A stretch of DNA of 64,000 nt from DASZFV01 sp035549075 (GTDB taxonomy: Bacteria; Myxococcota_A; Polyangia; Fen-1088). The stretch is from contig DASZRT010000009.1 of assembly GCA_035549075.1 (NCBI GenBank), positions 1 through 64,000 on the forward strand. The letters run 5' to 3'. Below, one piece after another: positions 17,662 through 26,047 of this stretch (its first letter is position 1; the number at the start of each line of letters is the position of its first letter). A program made the position numbers and the translations under genes. Below the pieces are notes generated by a model, which did no database searches, was not told the DNA's origin, and saw nothing but the letters and a program-made list of their open reading frames with translations.

Positions 17662-18117
17662 TTACTTGTCGCCCGTCGCCGGCAGTCCGTAGAGCGGCGC
17701 GGGCGCGCCGTAGGCCGCGACGAGGCCACCGGCACCCGTATTGCCGCCGGTCGCCGTCGTGCCGCCGGCGCCGCCGCTGCCGCCCTTGCCGCCCGTCGCC
17801 GTCGTGCCGCCGCTGCCGCCGCTCGCGGTCGCGCCGCCCGTGCCACCGCTCGCCGTCGTACCGCCGCCACCACCGCCGCCGTCTTGGGTCGAACCGTCGG
17901 CGCCGCCGTCGCCCGTCGGCGTGACGTCGCCGCACGCCGCGGCCGCGAGCGTCGCGCCGAACGTGAACAGCGCCGCGCGCCCGAGGCGCCGCTTCGGCAG
18001 CGCAGGCGGCGACGAGGCGCGCAGCTCGGCGGCGCGCTCGACGCCGCAGAACGGGCACGCGTCTTCCGAGACGCGCACGTGGCGGTGGCACGACAAGCAA
18101 GGCACGAGATGGCTCAT
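17662..18117 (-). CDS. Small zinc-ribbon protein with Gly-rich linker and YGAP-type C-terminus; possible radical SAM substrate
   Basis: 151 residues. Residues 1-25 hold a zinc ribbon, CLSCHRHV...ACPFC (CxxC, 10 residues, CxxC). A hydrophobic helix near 50-63 ends with AAAAC. A long TTATGG/TASGG linker follows and the protein ends AAYGAPAPLYGLPATGDK. Its ATG overlaps the stop of the upstream radical SAM gene (ATGA), so the two are made together. The aromatic-Gly-Ala/Leu-Pro tail after a linker looks like a core peptide, but no family match can be confirmed here. Alternatively it is an ordinary surface lipoprotein with an odd N-terminus. Confidence 0.7.
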   Translation of the reverse strand: MSHLVPCLSCHRHVRVSEDACPFCGVERAAELRASSPPALPKRRLGRAALFTFGATLAAAACGDVTPTGDGGADGSTQDGGGGGGGTTASGGTGGATASGGSGGTTATGGKGGSGGAGGTTATGGNTGAGGLVAAYGAPAPLYGLPATGDK

Positions 18118-19349
18118 GACGGGATCTCCTCGATGACGATGTCGAAGCGGCCGTTGTCGAAAGGTTTGCCGGGCGCGGGCGCCGCGGGCACGAGGCGCTC
18201 GCGCTTGCCCTGCCGCTGCAGCTCGAGCACGCGGTGGTGGCACAGCGGGTTGTTGCCCGCCCGCCCGAACAAGCTGAACGCCGTCCACGTGCACCCCGCC
18301 ATGCAGGTGTCCGCGTAGTAGCACGTGCGGCAGAAGCCCCACAAATCATCGACCGTGCGATCGCGCGTGTAGCGCAGCGGCGCCGAGCGCTCCCAGATGT
18401 CGACGAGGCGCGCGTCGCGCACGTTGCCGCCCGTCCAGGGATCGGTCTGCAGCGACGGACAACCTTTGATGGCGCCGTCGGCCTCGATGCCCAGCGTGAG
18501 GCGGCCCGCGCCGCAGCTGCCCATGTGGCCGCGCGGCATCTGCCCGCGCAGCGTCGATTCGTACGGGCCGAAGTAACCGAGGTTGTTGCCCGGCCACAGC
18601 ACGACGCCCGCGGCGTCACAGCGCGCCTTGAGCTCGGCGAGCATCGGGAACAGCGTCAGCAAATCTTCGGGCTGCGGCAGCAGGTCGGGCTGATCGGCGG
18701 CCCGGCCCATCGCCGCCGTGAGCTGCACCTGCCAGGCGCGCGCCTTCTCCTCGAGGATCGCGTCGAGCACGCGCGGCAGCTCGGGCTGCGAGAGGCGGTT
18801 CACCTGCGTGTTGACGGTGACGATCATGCCCGCCTCGCGCGCGGCCGCGAGCGCCGCGCGCGCCGCGCGGTACGAGCCGCGCACGCCGCGCAGCTGATCG
18901 TGCGTCTCTTCGACGCCGTCGATCGAGACGCTCACGCTGCGCAGACCAGCCTCGGCGGCGGCGCGGGCGCGTTCGCGCGTGAGGCCGCGGCCGCCCGTCG
19001 TCATGCCGACGTGCATGCCGCGCCGGCCGATCTCGCGCACGATCTCGAGCCAGTCGTCGCGCAGGTAGGCCTCGCCGCCGATGAGCGTGATCTCCTGAAC
19101 GCCCATCTCGGCCATCTGCGCGACGAGATCGAGGCAGCCCGCCGTGTCGAGCTCGTCGGGACGCGCGCGGCTGGCGCGCGAGCCGCAGTGAACGCAGGAG
19201 AGATCGCAGCGCAGCGTGATCTCCCAAACCGCGTAGACGGGGCGGACGGCGTCGACCGAACGCACGTCGGGCGCGAGCGGCAGGTGGCGCTTCGCCGGCG
19301 GCGCCTCGGGGGCGACGGGCAACGAACGTCTGAGCGCGACGACCGGCAT
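18114..19349 (-). CDS. Radical SAM/SPASM domain enzyme, putative peptide maturase
   Basis: 411 residues. The [4Fe-4S]/SAM motif is CDLSCVHCGSR (CxxxCxxC, about residues 53-60), followed by ITLIGGEAYLR and SVSIDGVEETHDQLRG as in SPASM maturases. The C-terminal SPASM region supplies the auxiliary cluster cysteines: CGAGRLTLGIEADGAIKGC, CRTCYYADTCMAGC and CHHR. Such enzymes modify ribosomal peptides or act on protein side chains. ATG 19349 is preferred over an upstream TTG. No PqqD-like leader binder is seen. The only partner in the operon is the downstream zinc-ribbon/YGAP protein. Confidence 0.88.
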   Translation of the reverse strand: MPVVALRRSLPVAPEAPPAKRHLPLAPDVRSVDAVRPVYAVWEITLRCDLSCVHCGSRASRARPDELDTAGCLDLVAQMAEMGVQEITLIGGEAYLRDDWLEIVREIGRRGMHVGMTTGGRGLTRERARAAAEAGLRSVSVSIDGVEETHDQLRGVRGSYRAARAALAAAREAGMIVTVNTQVNRLSQPELPRVLDAILEEKARAWQVQLTAAMGRAADQPDLLPQPEDLLTLFPMLAELKARCDAAGVVLWPGNNLGYFGPYESTLRGQMPRGHMGSCGAGRLTLGIEADGAIKGCPSLQTDPWTGGNVRDARLVDIWERSAPLRYTRDRTVDDLWGFCRTCYYADTCMAGCTWTAFSLFGRAGNNPLCHHRVLELQRQGKRERLVPAAPAPGKPFDNGRFDIVIEEIPS

Positions 19350-19406
19350 GACGTCGCGAAAAATCCTACGCCCGGGCGCCGGGCGGCTCAACCAGGCTCG
19401 ATCGGG

Positions 19407-19811
19407 TCAGAGGATCGAGAAGGAGTCGACCTTGCCGTCCTTGATGACGAGCTTGAGCTCGTAGTCCTCTTTGAAGCCGGCGCCCGTCGGCTCGAGCTTC
19501 CACAGGTGCGTCGTGTTGTCGGGCTTTCGCAGCACCGCGAGGAACGTCGTCTTGTAGCCCTTGAGGAGCATCGGCGCGAAGTGGGCGCTCACGAGGTTGA
19601 ACGTCGCCTTGGAGATCGCCTGGTGCTTCGCCGTCCCGTCGGCCACGAACGCCGCGTGGTCGTTCGCCTTGACGGCGTCGACCAGCTTCTTCATGAGCGC
19701 GTCGGCCGGGTCCTTCGCGGGCACGAGTTTGCCGGCGTGGGCGGCGGCCCCCGAAAAGGCCAAGAAAAAGGCGGCCAGCAACAGAGACGACAGGGTCGCG
19801 CGGCGGGTCAT
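19407..19811 (-). CDS. Small secreted protein, NTF2/SnoaL-like fold suspected
   Basis: 134 residues with a signal peptide ending AHA (about residue 26). The mature part (DPADALMKKLVDAVKANDHA followed by AFVADG, ending ELKLVIKDGKVDSFSIL) has the helix-then-strands look of NTF2-like domains. No catalytic residues recognised. It lies upstream of the radical SAM gene on the same strand, 57 bp apart; it could be in the same transcript. Confidence 0.65.
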   Translation of the reverse strand: MTRRATLSSLLLAAFFLAFSGAAAHAGKLVPAKDPADALMKKLVDAVKANDHAAFVADGTAKHQAISKATFNLVSAHFAPMLLKGYKTTFLAVLRKPDNTTHLWKLEPTGAGFKEDYELKLVIKDGKVDSFSIL

Positions 19812-19857
19812 GGTCGGCGGACTCTAGCCTTTCTCGCTGGTGTCGAGGTGAAACGGA

Positions 19858-19867
19858 GGTGACACTT
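19858..19867 (+). promoter_or_regulatory. GGTGACACTT box, possible ECF -35 element
   Basis: GGTGACACTT lies 21 bp before the ATG of the extradiol dioxygenase gene. The identical 10-mer occurs upstream of the next gene, an ECF sigma factor. Shared -35-like elements suggest one regulon, but no shared -10 was found, so this is tentative. Confidence 0.25.
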
Positions 19868-19888
19868 GCGGCATCTGACGGGACGCTC

Positions 19889-20794
19889 ATGAACCGCCGA
19901 GACGCGCTCAAAGTCCTCGCGACCACGGGAGTTACGGCTCCCGCGGCGCTGGGCTGCATCCGCCGTCCCGAGGCACGTTCGGAAAAGAGAGACCCCATGT
20001 CGACGTCGACCGCCAAGCCCGCCGCCAACCGCCTGCCGAGCCTCTTCCTCGCGCACGGCTCGCCCATGCTGCTGACCGACCACGCCTGGATGGACGAGCT
20101 GCACAACTGGGCTGCGGCGCTGCCCAAGCCGAAGGCGGTGCTCATGCTGTCGGCGCACTGGCTCGACAAGCCCGTCACGATCGGCGCGACGAGGCCCGTG
20201 CCGCTCGTCTACGACTTCTACGGTTTTCCCGACGCGTTCTACAAGGTGCAGTACCCGTCGCCCGGCGCGCCCGCGCTCGCGGCGCGCGTGCGCCAGCTGC
20301 TGGGCCCGGGCCAGACCGTCGACGAGCCCGACCGGGGCCTCGACCACGGCGCCTACGTCCCCCTCGTCGCGATGTACCCCGACGCCGACATCCCCGTGCT
20401 GCAGGCGTCGCTGCCGACGCTCGATCCCAAAGAGCTGCTCGAGCTGGGCCGCAAGCTCGCGCCGCTGCGCGACGAGGGCGTGCTCATCATCGGCAGCGGC
20501 TTCCTCACGCACAACCTGCGTCAGATGAGCTTCGAGCCGAACGCCGTCACACCGCGCTGGGCCTCGGACTTCGACGCCTGGACGGGCGACGTGCTCGCGC
20601 GCAAGGACGTCGACGCGCTCATGGACTACCGCGCCAAGGCGCCCGGCGTGCGCGAGTCGCTGCCCACCCACGAGCACTTCGTGCCGGTCATCGTCTCGAT
20701 GGGCGCCGCCCTCGAGGACGGCGCCAAGACGACCTTCCCCATCACCGGCTGGACCTACGGCTCGGGCACGAAGCGGTCCGTGCAGTTCGGCTGA
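19889..20794 (+). CDS. Tat-exported class III extradiol dioxygenase (LigB/DODA type)
   Basis: 301 residues. The N-terminus MNRRDALKVL with a hydrophobic stretch ending AALGC is a twin-arginine lipoprotein signal. The enzyme part matches the YgiD/DOPA-dioxygenase family: FLAHGSPM, LMLSAHWLDKPV, RGLDHGAYVPL and HEHFVPVIVSMGA supply the metal-binding histidines. It should open aromatic diols outside the cytoplasm. ATG 19889 is chosen to place the Tat motif at the N-terminus. An export signal on this usually cytoplasmic family is unusual. Confidence 0.85.
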   Translation: MNRRDALKVLATTGVTAPAALGCIRRPEARSEKRDPMSTSTAKPAANRLPSLFLAHGSPMLLTDHAWMDELHNWAAALPKPKAVLMLSAHWLDKPVTIGATRPVPLVYDFYGFPDAFYKVQYPSPGAPALAARVRQLLGPGQTVDEPDRGLDHGAYVPLVAMYPDADIPVLQASLPTLDPKELLELGRKLAPLRDEGVLIIGSGFLTHNLRQMSFEPNAVTPRWASDFDAWTGDVLARKDVDALMDYRAKAPGVRESLPTHEHFVPVIVSMGAALEDGAKTTFPITGWTYGSGTKRSVQFG

Positions 20795-20857
20795 GCGGCC
20801 GGGCTGCCCCCGGCGCCAGGACCCTGACGTTCTTTTTCGCGGTCGCCGGCGATTCGC

Positions 20858-20867
20858 GGTGACACTT
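20858..20867 (+). promoter_or_regulatory. GGTGACACTT box upstream of ECF sigma gene
   Basis: Second copy of the 10-mer seen before the dioxygenase gene, 47 bp before the GTG of the sigma gene. It would fit an autoregulated ECF promoter. Not verified by a -10 match. Confidence 0.25.
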
Positions 20868-20914
20868 CCTCGCGGCGCCGGTGTTCGACCGGACATGAGG
20901 GAGGAACCGACCAC

Positions 20915-21403
20915 GTGGCACTCGACGTCGAGGGCATCTACCTGCGGTACGGGCCGATGGTCCTGCGCCGCTGCCGGAAGCTGCTGCGTCACGACGCGCA
21001 GGCGCAGGACGCCATGCAGGACGTGTTCGTGAACCTGCTGCGACACGACGAGCGGCTCGACCCGTCGGCGCTGGCGGGCTTGCTGCTCACGATGGCGACC
21101 AACGTGTGCCTCAACAAGATGCGCTCGTCGAAGCGCCACCCGGAGGACCGCGACGACGAGCTCTTGCAACGGATCGCGAGCGCCGAGGGCGACGCCGAGT
21201 CGCGCACGATCGCGTCGGGCGTGCTGGCGCGGCTGTTCGGCGGCGACCCGCTCGCGGCGTCGACGCGCACGATCGCGACGCTTCACCTCGTCGACGGGCT
21301 GACGCTGGAAGAGGTCGCGCGCGAGTCGGGGATGTCGGTGTCGGGCGTGCGCAAGCGCCTGCGGACGCTGCGCGGCCGCCTGCACGAGCTGGAAGGAGTT
21401 TGA
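20915..21403 (+). CDS. ECF-family sigma factor of the caspase operon
   Basis: 162 residues. Region 2: DAQAQDAMQDVFVNLLRH and LLLTMATNVCLNKMR; region 4: IATLHLVDGLTLEEVARESG with MSVSGVRKRLRTLR. Short for an ECF factor. GTG start preceded by GGGAGGA. Followed within 2 bp by a membrane protein gene that should be its anti-sigma, then by the caspase gene. Confidence 0.9.
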   Translation: MALDVEGIYLRYGPMVLRRCRKLLRHDAQAQDAMQDVFVNLLRHDERLDPSALAGLLLTMATNVCLNKMRSSKRHPEDRDDELLQRIASAEGDAESRTIASGVLARLFGGDPLAASTRTIATLHLVDGLTLEEVARESGMSVSGVRKRLRTLRGRLHELEGV

Positions 21404-21405
21404 CC

Positions 21406-22191
21406 ATGACGACGCGCAAGACGACCCCCGATTGGCTGCTCGAGAAGCTCGCGCTCGGCGAGCTCGACGCCACGGCGTCGGCCGACGTGCGGCGCAGCCT
21501 CGCCGACGAAGGCCGCGACGCCGACGCCGAGCTCGCGGCCCTCGCCCGCTCGAACCAGGAGATCCTCGCGGCGCTGCCGCCGGCTCGCATCGGAGCGGCC
21601 GTGCGCGCCCGCGCCACGGCGCCGACGCGGCGCTGGCTCGTGATCGCGCCGGTGCTGCTCGCGGGCGCGGCGGCGGTCGTGCTCATGGCGCGCCCCGCGC
21701 ACGACGGCGGCGCGGGCAAGACCGTCGAGCTCGAAGACACGACGATCAAAGGCAAGACGGCGCTGAACGTCTACCGCCGCGCCGCGGACAACAACGAGCG
21801 CCTCGAGGACGGCGCACGCGCGGCGCGCGGGGATCTCCTGCAGCTCGCGTACTCGGCGGCCGACGACGCCGAGTTCGGGGCGCTCGTGTCGATCGACGGT
21901 CGCGGCCACGTCACCGTGCATTGGCCCGACGGCGACGCGCCTGCGGCGGCGCGCCTCTCGCACAAGGGCGCGATCAAGCTGCCGTCGGCCTACGAGCTCG
22001 ACGACGCGCCCGCCTTCGAGCGCTTCTTCTTCGTGACCTCGGGCGCGCCGTTCGACCTCGCGCCCGTGCTCGACGCCGCGCGCAGCCTCGCGGCGCGCCC
22101 CGACGCCGCGCGCTCGGGCGCCCTCGCGCTGCCCGCGCCGCTCCACCAGCTCTCGCTCACGCTCGACAAGCCCCGACAGGAGACGCCATGA
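21406..22191 (+). CDS. Single-pass membrane protein, probable anti-sigma factor
   Basis: 261 residues. The N-terminal 75 residues are helical (DWLLEKLALGELDATASADV) like anti-sigma ASD regions but without the zinc motif. One membrane helix, WLVIAPVLLAGAAAVVLM (about 76-93). The outer part (ALNVYRRAADNNERLEDGA, GDLLQLAYSA, FFFVTSGAPFDL) resembles DUF4384-like sensor/stress domains often found beside caspase proteins. A strong GGAAGGAG site precedes ATG 21406. It overlaps the caspase gene by 4 nt. Confidence 0.75.
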   Translation: MTTRKTTPDWLLEKLALGELDATASADVRRSLADEGRDADAELAALARSNQEILAALPPARIGAAVRARATAPTRRWLVIAPVLLAGAAAVVLMARPAHDGGAGKTVELEDTTIKGKTALNVYRRAADNNERLEDGARAARGDLLQLAYSAADDAEFGALVSIDGRGHVTVHWPDGDAPAAARLSHKGAIKLPSAYELDDAPAFERFFFVTSGAPFDLAPVLDAARSLAARPDAARSGALALPAPLHQLSLTLDKPRQETP

Positions 22192-24482
22192 CCCGTTTGT
22201 TGCTGATCGCTTCGTTGTTGCTCTCGCTCGCCGCGCCCGCGCGCGCCGCCAACGCCGACGCCAACTCGGGCGTTCGTCTCCGTCGCTTCGCGCTCCTCAT
22301 CGGCATCAACGACGGTGGCGCCGCGCGCGCCCGGCTGCGCTACGCGACCAGCGACGCGCGCTCGATGGCCAAGGTGCTCGAGAACCTGGGCGGCGTCTCG
22401 ACGAGCGACCTCGTCTTCGTCGAGGAGCCGAGCCGCGCGGCGACGCTGGCCGGCTTCGCGCGCGTCGATGCCCTCATGCGCGCCTCGGCGACGCCCGGCG
22501 TGCGCCGCGAGCTGCTCGTCTACTACTCGGGGCACTCCGACGAGGACGGCCTGCTCGTCGGCAACGACCGTATCACCTACGACGAGCTGCGCGCGCGCAT
22601 CAAGCAGCTGCCCGCCGACCTGCGCGTCGCCATCCTCGACTCGTGCGCGTCGGGCGCGTTCACGCGCGGCAAGGGCGGCGTGCGCCGGCCGCCGTTCCTG
22701 GTCGACTCGTCGGCCGACATGCGCGGCCACGCGTTCCTCACATCGAGCGCCGCCAACGAGGTCGCGCAGGAGTCCGACCGCATCGCCGCGTCGTTCTTCA
22801 CGCACTACCTGGTCTCGGGCCTGCGCGGCGCCGCCGACGTCAACCAAGACCACCGCGTGACGCTCCAAGAGGCGTATCAGTTCGCGTCGGCCGAGACGCT
22901 GGCGCGCACCGAGCGCACGAAGGGCGGCCCGCAGCACGCCGCCTACGAGTTCGACCTCGCGGGCACGGGCGACATGGTCGTCACCGACGTGCGCACGACG
23001 CAGGCGAGCCTCGTGCTCACGCCCGACCTCGCGGGCCGCATCACGATCCGCGAGGCCGACGGCACGGGCGTCGGCGCTTTGGTGGCCGAGCTGCGCAAGC
23101 CCGCGGGCAACACGATCGAGCTCGGCGTCGAGGCCGGCTCGTACGTCATCGCCATGGAGGCGGGCAACAACGACGGCACGAGCAACGCGCCCGCGACGAT
23201 CTTCGAGACCAAGACGACGCTGGTGTCGGGCCAGCGCGCCGAGCTCGCCCGCCTGGCGTTTCACCCCGGCAAGCCGCTCGAGCTCGCGATGGCGCGCGGC
23301 AACCAGCCGCCTGCCGACGTCGTGACCGCTCCGCCCGGCCCGCCGCACACGCAGCTGACGACGAAGCTGGGCGTCATCCCACGCCCCGGCGACGACGCCA
23401 CCGACGTGCACGGCTTCGCGTTCTCGTTCGCGGGCGACCGGGCCGCGCGCGTCGATGGGTTCCAGTTCGGCCTCGGCTGGACGCAAACGCTCGAGCACCT
23501 GCGCGGCGTGCAGCTCGCGATCGGGGCGACCGTCGCGTCGGGCGACTCGCGCGGCCTGCAGCTCGCCGACGGCGTCACCTACGCCGACGGCTTCTGGCGG
23601 GGCGCGCAGCTCGGCGGCATCGCCGCCCTCACGCGCGGCGACGGGCACGGCGCGCAGGTCGCGGGCATCGCGGCGCTCGCCGACGGCTCGTACTCGGGCG
23701 TGCAGATCGGCGGCGTCACGGCGGCCGCGCGCCAGGGCAGCGGCCTCCAGCTGGCGGGCGTCGTCGACGCCGCCGAGGACTTCACGGGCTTGCAGCTCGC
23801 GGGCGCCGTCAACTACGCGCGCCGCGTGCGCGGCATGCAGCTTTCAACGGTCAACGTGGCCGGCGACGCGGGCGGCTTCCGGCTCGGCGTCGTCAACGTC
23901 GCCCGCGAGACGCGCGGCTTCCAGTTCGGCGTCGTCAACGTCGCCAAGCGCGACGACGGCGAGTCGTTCGCGCTCCTCAACTTCATCGGCAACGGCATCC
24001 ACGACGTCACCGCCTACGCGAGCGACGTCTTCGCGACCAACCTCGAGCTCAAGCTGGGCGGCCGCCACCTCTACACGGCGCTCGGCGCGGGCTACCAGCC
24101 GGGCGACGCGCTCGCCACCGGCCCGCAGAGGTTCGGCCGCGCGACGGCGCGCTGGGGCCCCAGCGTCGGCATCGGCTGGCGCTTCCCCGTCGAGGCCGGA
24201 CGCCTCGAGCACCTCGACCTCGAGGCGCACACGTCGAACCTCTTCGAGGCCTCGCCCTGGGGCGTCGACGGCGACTCGCCCGGCGTGAGCTCGCTGCGCC
24301 TCGTGGCCGGCGTGCGCATCATCCCGCACGTGAAGGTGATCGGCGGCGTCAGCGCGAACGTGTCGGAGAGCTCGACCAGCCGCGACGTCGACCTCTCGTG
24401 GGGCGGCCCGCAAATCACCGCGCACGACGGCTCGCGCACCGTTCGCGTCTACCCCGGCTTGCTCGCCGGCCTCGAGATTTGA
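22188..24482 (+). CDS. Secreted caspase-family (C14) peptidase fused to LA_2272-type surface repeats
   Basis: 764 residues. Signal peptide to ARA (about 20). Caspase domain 30-270 with catalytic His116 in YYSGHSDEDG and Cys153 in AILDSCASGAF, both intact. After a beta-sandwich-like linker, residues about 420-590 form a run of short repeats of the type GLQLAGAVNYA / GFQFGVVNVAK (LA_2272 surface repeat), then a beta-barrel-like C-terminus ending in hydrophobic-alternating strands. So a protease on the cell surface or in the outer membrane, unlike cytoplasmic bacterial caspases. It is the last gene of the ECF operon (ATGA overlap). Substrate unknown. Confidence 0.88.
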   Translation: MTRLLLIASLLLSLAAPARAANADANSGVRLRRFALLIGINDGGAARARLRYATSDARSMAKVLENLGGVSTSDLVFVEEPSRAATLAGFARVDALMRASATPGVRRELLVYYSGHSDEDGLLVGNDRITYDELRARIKQLPADLRVAILDSCASGAFTRGKGGVRRPPFLVDSSADMRGHAFLTSSAANEVAQESDRIAASFFTHYLVSGLRGAADVNQDHRVTLQEAYQFASAETLARTERTKGGPQHAAYEFDLAGTGDMVVTDVRTTQASLVLTPDLAGRITIREADGTGVGALVAELRKPAGNTIELGVEAGSYVIAMEAGNNDGTSNAPATIFETKTTLVSGQRAELARLAFHPGKPLELAMARGNQPPADVVTAPPGPPHTQLTTKLGVIPRPGDDATDVHGFAFSFAGDRAARVDGFQFGLGWTQTLEHLRGVQLAIGATVASGDSRGLQLADGVTYADGFWRGAQLGGIAALTRGDGHGAQVAGIAALADGSYSGVQIGGVTAAARQGSGLQLAGVVDAAEDFTGLQLAGAVNYARRVRGMQLSTVNVAGDAGGFRLGVVNVARETRGFQFGVVNVAKRDDGESFALLNFIGNGIHDVTAYASDVFATNLELKLGGRHLYTALGAGYQPGDALATGPQRFGRATARWGPSVGIGWRFPVEAGRLEHLDLEAHTSNLFEASPWGVDGDSPGVSSLRLVAGVRIIPHVKVIGGVSANVSESSTSRDVDLSWGGPQITAHDGSRTVRVYPGLLAGLEI

Positions 24483-24598
24483 GTCTCTTCGAAAGGGTCG
24501 TGGCTTATGCCACAATGGCGCGGGCTCCGCATGTCCGCGCCTGAATAGGCGCGCGTGTGTCGCCGTCGCACGCCACCACCACTTCGGAGAAGACCCTT

Positions 24599-26047
24599 AT
24601 GAAGATGAGCAAGCTTTCTCTCCTCGCGATCACGGCAACGCTCGTCGCAGCTTGCGGCGGATCGAAGGTCACGGGGAACCCGGACGGCGGCGGCGGTTCC
24701 GACGGAGGCGGCGGAACGGGTGGCACGACGGCGACGGGCGGCGGCGACGGCGGCGTCGCGTGCCCGACGGGCGGCACCGGTCAGCTGTCGATCACGATCG
24801 CGGGCCTGCCCACGGGGACGGTCCCCATGGTGCGCGTCATGGGCGGCTCGCTCACGAGCCCGATGGTGCTGACGCCGGGCGCGCCCGTGACGCTCGGCGC
24901 GGGTGACGGCTATCTGCTCGCGTGGCGCCGCGTGAAGGTCGCGCCCATCGCGCCCGCGATCATCGGCAAGGCCTTCTACTTGAGCAACACGCCGTTCGAC
25001 GGCTGCGTCAAGAAGGACACGACGACGTCCATCACGCTGCAGTACACGCAAGAGCCCGGCAGCGAGACGTTGTGGATGACGACGTCGGACAACCCCACGG
25101 CGACGGCCACGGGCGTGCTCGCGGGCTTCGCGGGCGCCGACCTCACGGCGTCGGCGGCGAAGAACCCCACCGTGTGGAAGTCGGGCAACTTCACGGGCCA
25201 CGGGGCCGCGGGCGCGGTCGATTCGTTCGGCAACCTGTGGGTGCCGGGCGGCGATCGCATCAACCAGTACGACATGATGCACCTCGCGATGACGTCGTCG
25301 GCCGCGCCCTACGCGACGCTCACGCAGCCCGCGACGTCGACGGCGAAGTCGGCGGCGTTCGACGCCAGCGGCAACCTCTGGGTCTCGCGCGGCGCGCCGA
25401 CGTCGGACATCCAGGTCGTGCGCTACGACGCGAGCCAGCTGGGCGGCACGGGCACGAGCGCGCCGACGCCGACGGTGGTGATCACGAGCTCGAGCTTCAC
25501 GAACCCCGCGGGCATCGCCTTCGACGACAGCGGTGATCTCTGGGTCGCCGACGCGGGCGGCAACAGCGTCCTCATGTTCACGGCGGCGCACATCGCGGCG
25601 ACGCTGAACGCTGCGGCCGACGTCGTCCTCACGGCGGGCACGGGCACGGGTGCTCCCGTCGCCGGGGCGTTCACGAACCCGGGCCCGATCGCCTTCGACA
25701 AGACGAAGAACCTCTGGGTCGGCTTCGAGGGCAACCTGGTGATGCTGACGCCGGCGCAGCAGGGCGCGTCGGCGAGCCTGATGAACGCGACCGCGCCCGC
25801 GGCGCTCACGTTCGCGGCCGGCACGGGCGCCTTCGCGTTCGACGAGTCGGGCGGCCTGTGGACGGGCGGCCCCGCCGTCGGCAAGTTCCAGCGCCTCCCG
25901 TCGACCGAGCTCGCGAAGGCGAGCGCCACCGCGTCCGTGACGCCGACCGCCGACATCGTCATCGACGCCAGCGCGATGGTCGGCTACCCCGAGTCGCTCG
26001 TCATCAACCCGTCGCCTACCTGGTCCTGGCTCCACGACGACTTCTAG
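24599..26047 (+). CDS. Lipoprotein with NHL/SMP-30-like beta-propeller
   Basis: 482 residues. Lipobox LVAAC (around residue 18-20), Gly-rich linker, then an N-terminal beta domain and, from about residue 200, propeller blades with the recurrent pattern DxxGNLWVS / DDSGDLWVADAGGNSVLMF / DKTKNLWVGFEGNL. Surface or periplasmic; no catalytic site known. Start ATG 24599 (a second ATG is two codons on). It converges on the next gene with a 32-bp overlap. Confidence 0.8.
   Translation: MKMSKLSLLAITATLVAACGGSKVTGNPDGGGGSDGGGGTGGTTATGGGDGGVACPTGGTGQLSITIAGLPTGTVPMVRVMGGSLTSPMVLTPGAPVTLGAGDGYLLAWRRVKVAPIAPAIIGKAFYLSNTPFDGCVKKDTTTSITLQYTQEPGSETLWMTTSDNPTATATGVLAGFAGADLTASAAKNPTVWKSGNFTGHGAAGAVDSFGNLWVPGGDRINQYDMMHLAMTSSAAPYATLTQPATSTAKSAAFDASGNLWVSRGAPTSDIQVVRYDASQLGGTGTSAPTPTVVITSSSFTNPAGIAFDDSGDLWVADAGGNSVLMFTAAHIAATLNAAADVVLTAGTGTGAPVAGAFTNPGPIAFDKTKNLWVGFEGNLVMLTPAQQGASASLMNATAPAALTFAAGTGAFAFDESGGLWTGGPAVGKFQRLPSTELAKASATASVTPTADIVIDASAMVGYPESLVINPSPTWSWLHDDF

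Noticed and set aside
24500..24513. GTGGC-TTAT-GCCAC hairpin as a terminator
   Set aside because: Only five base pairs and no U tract after it; may be chance.
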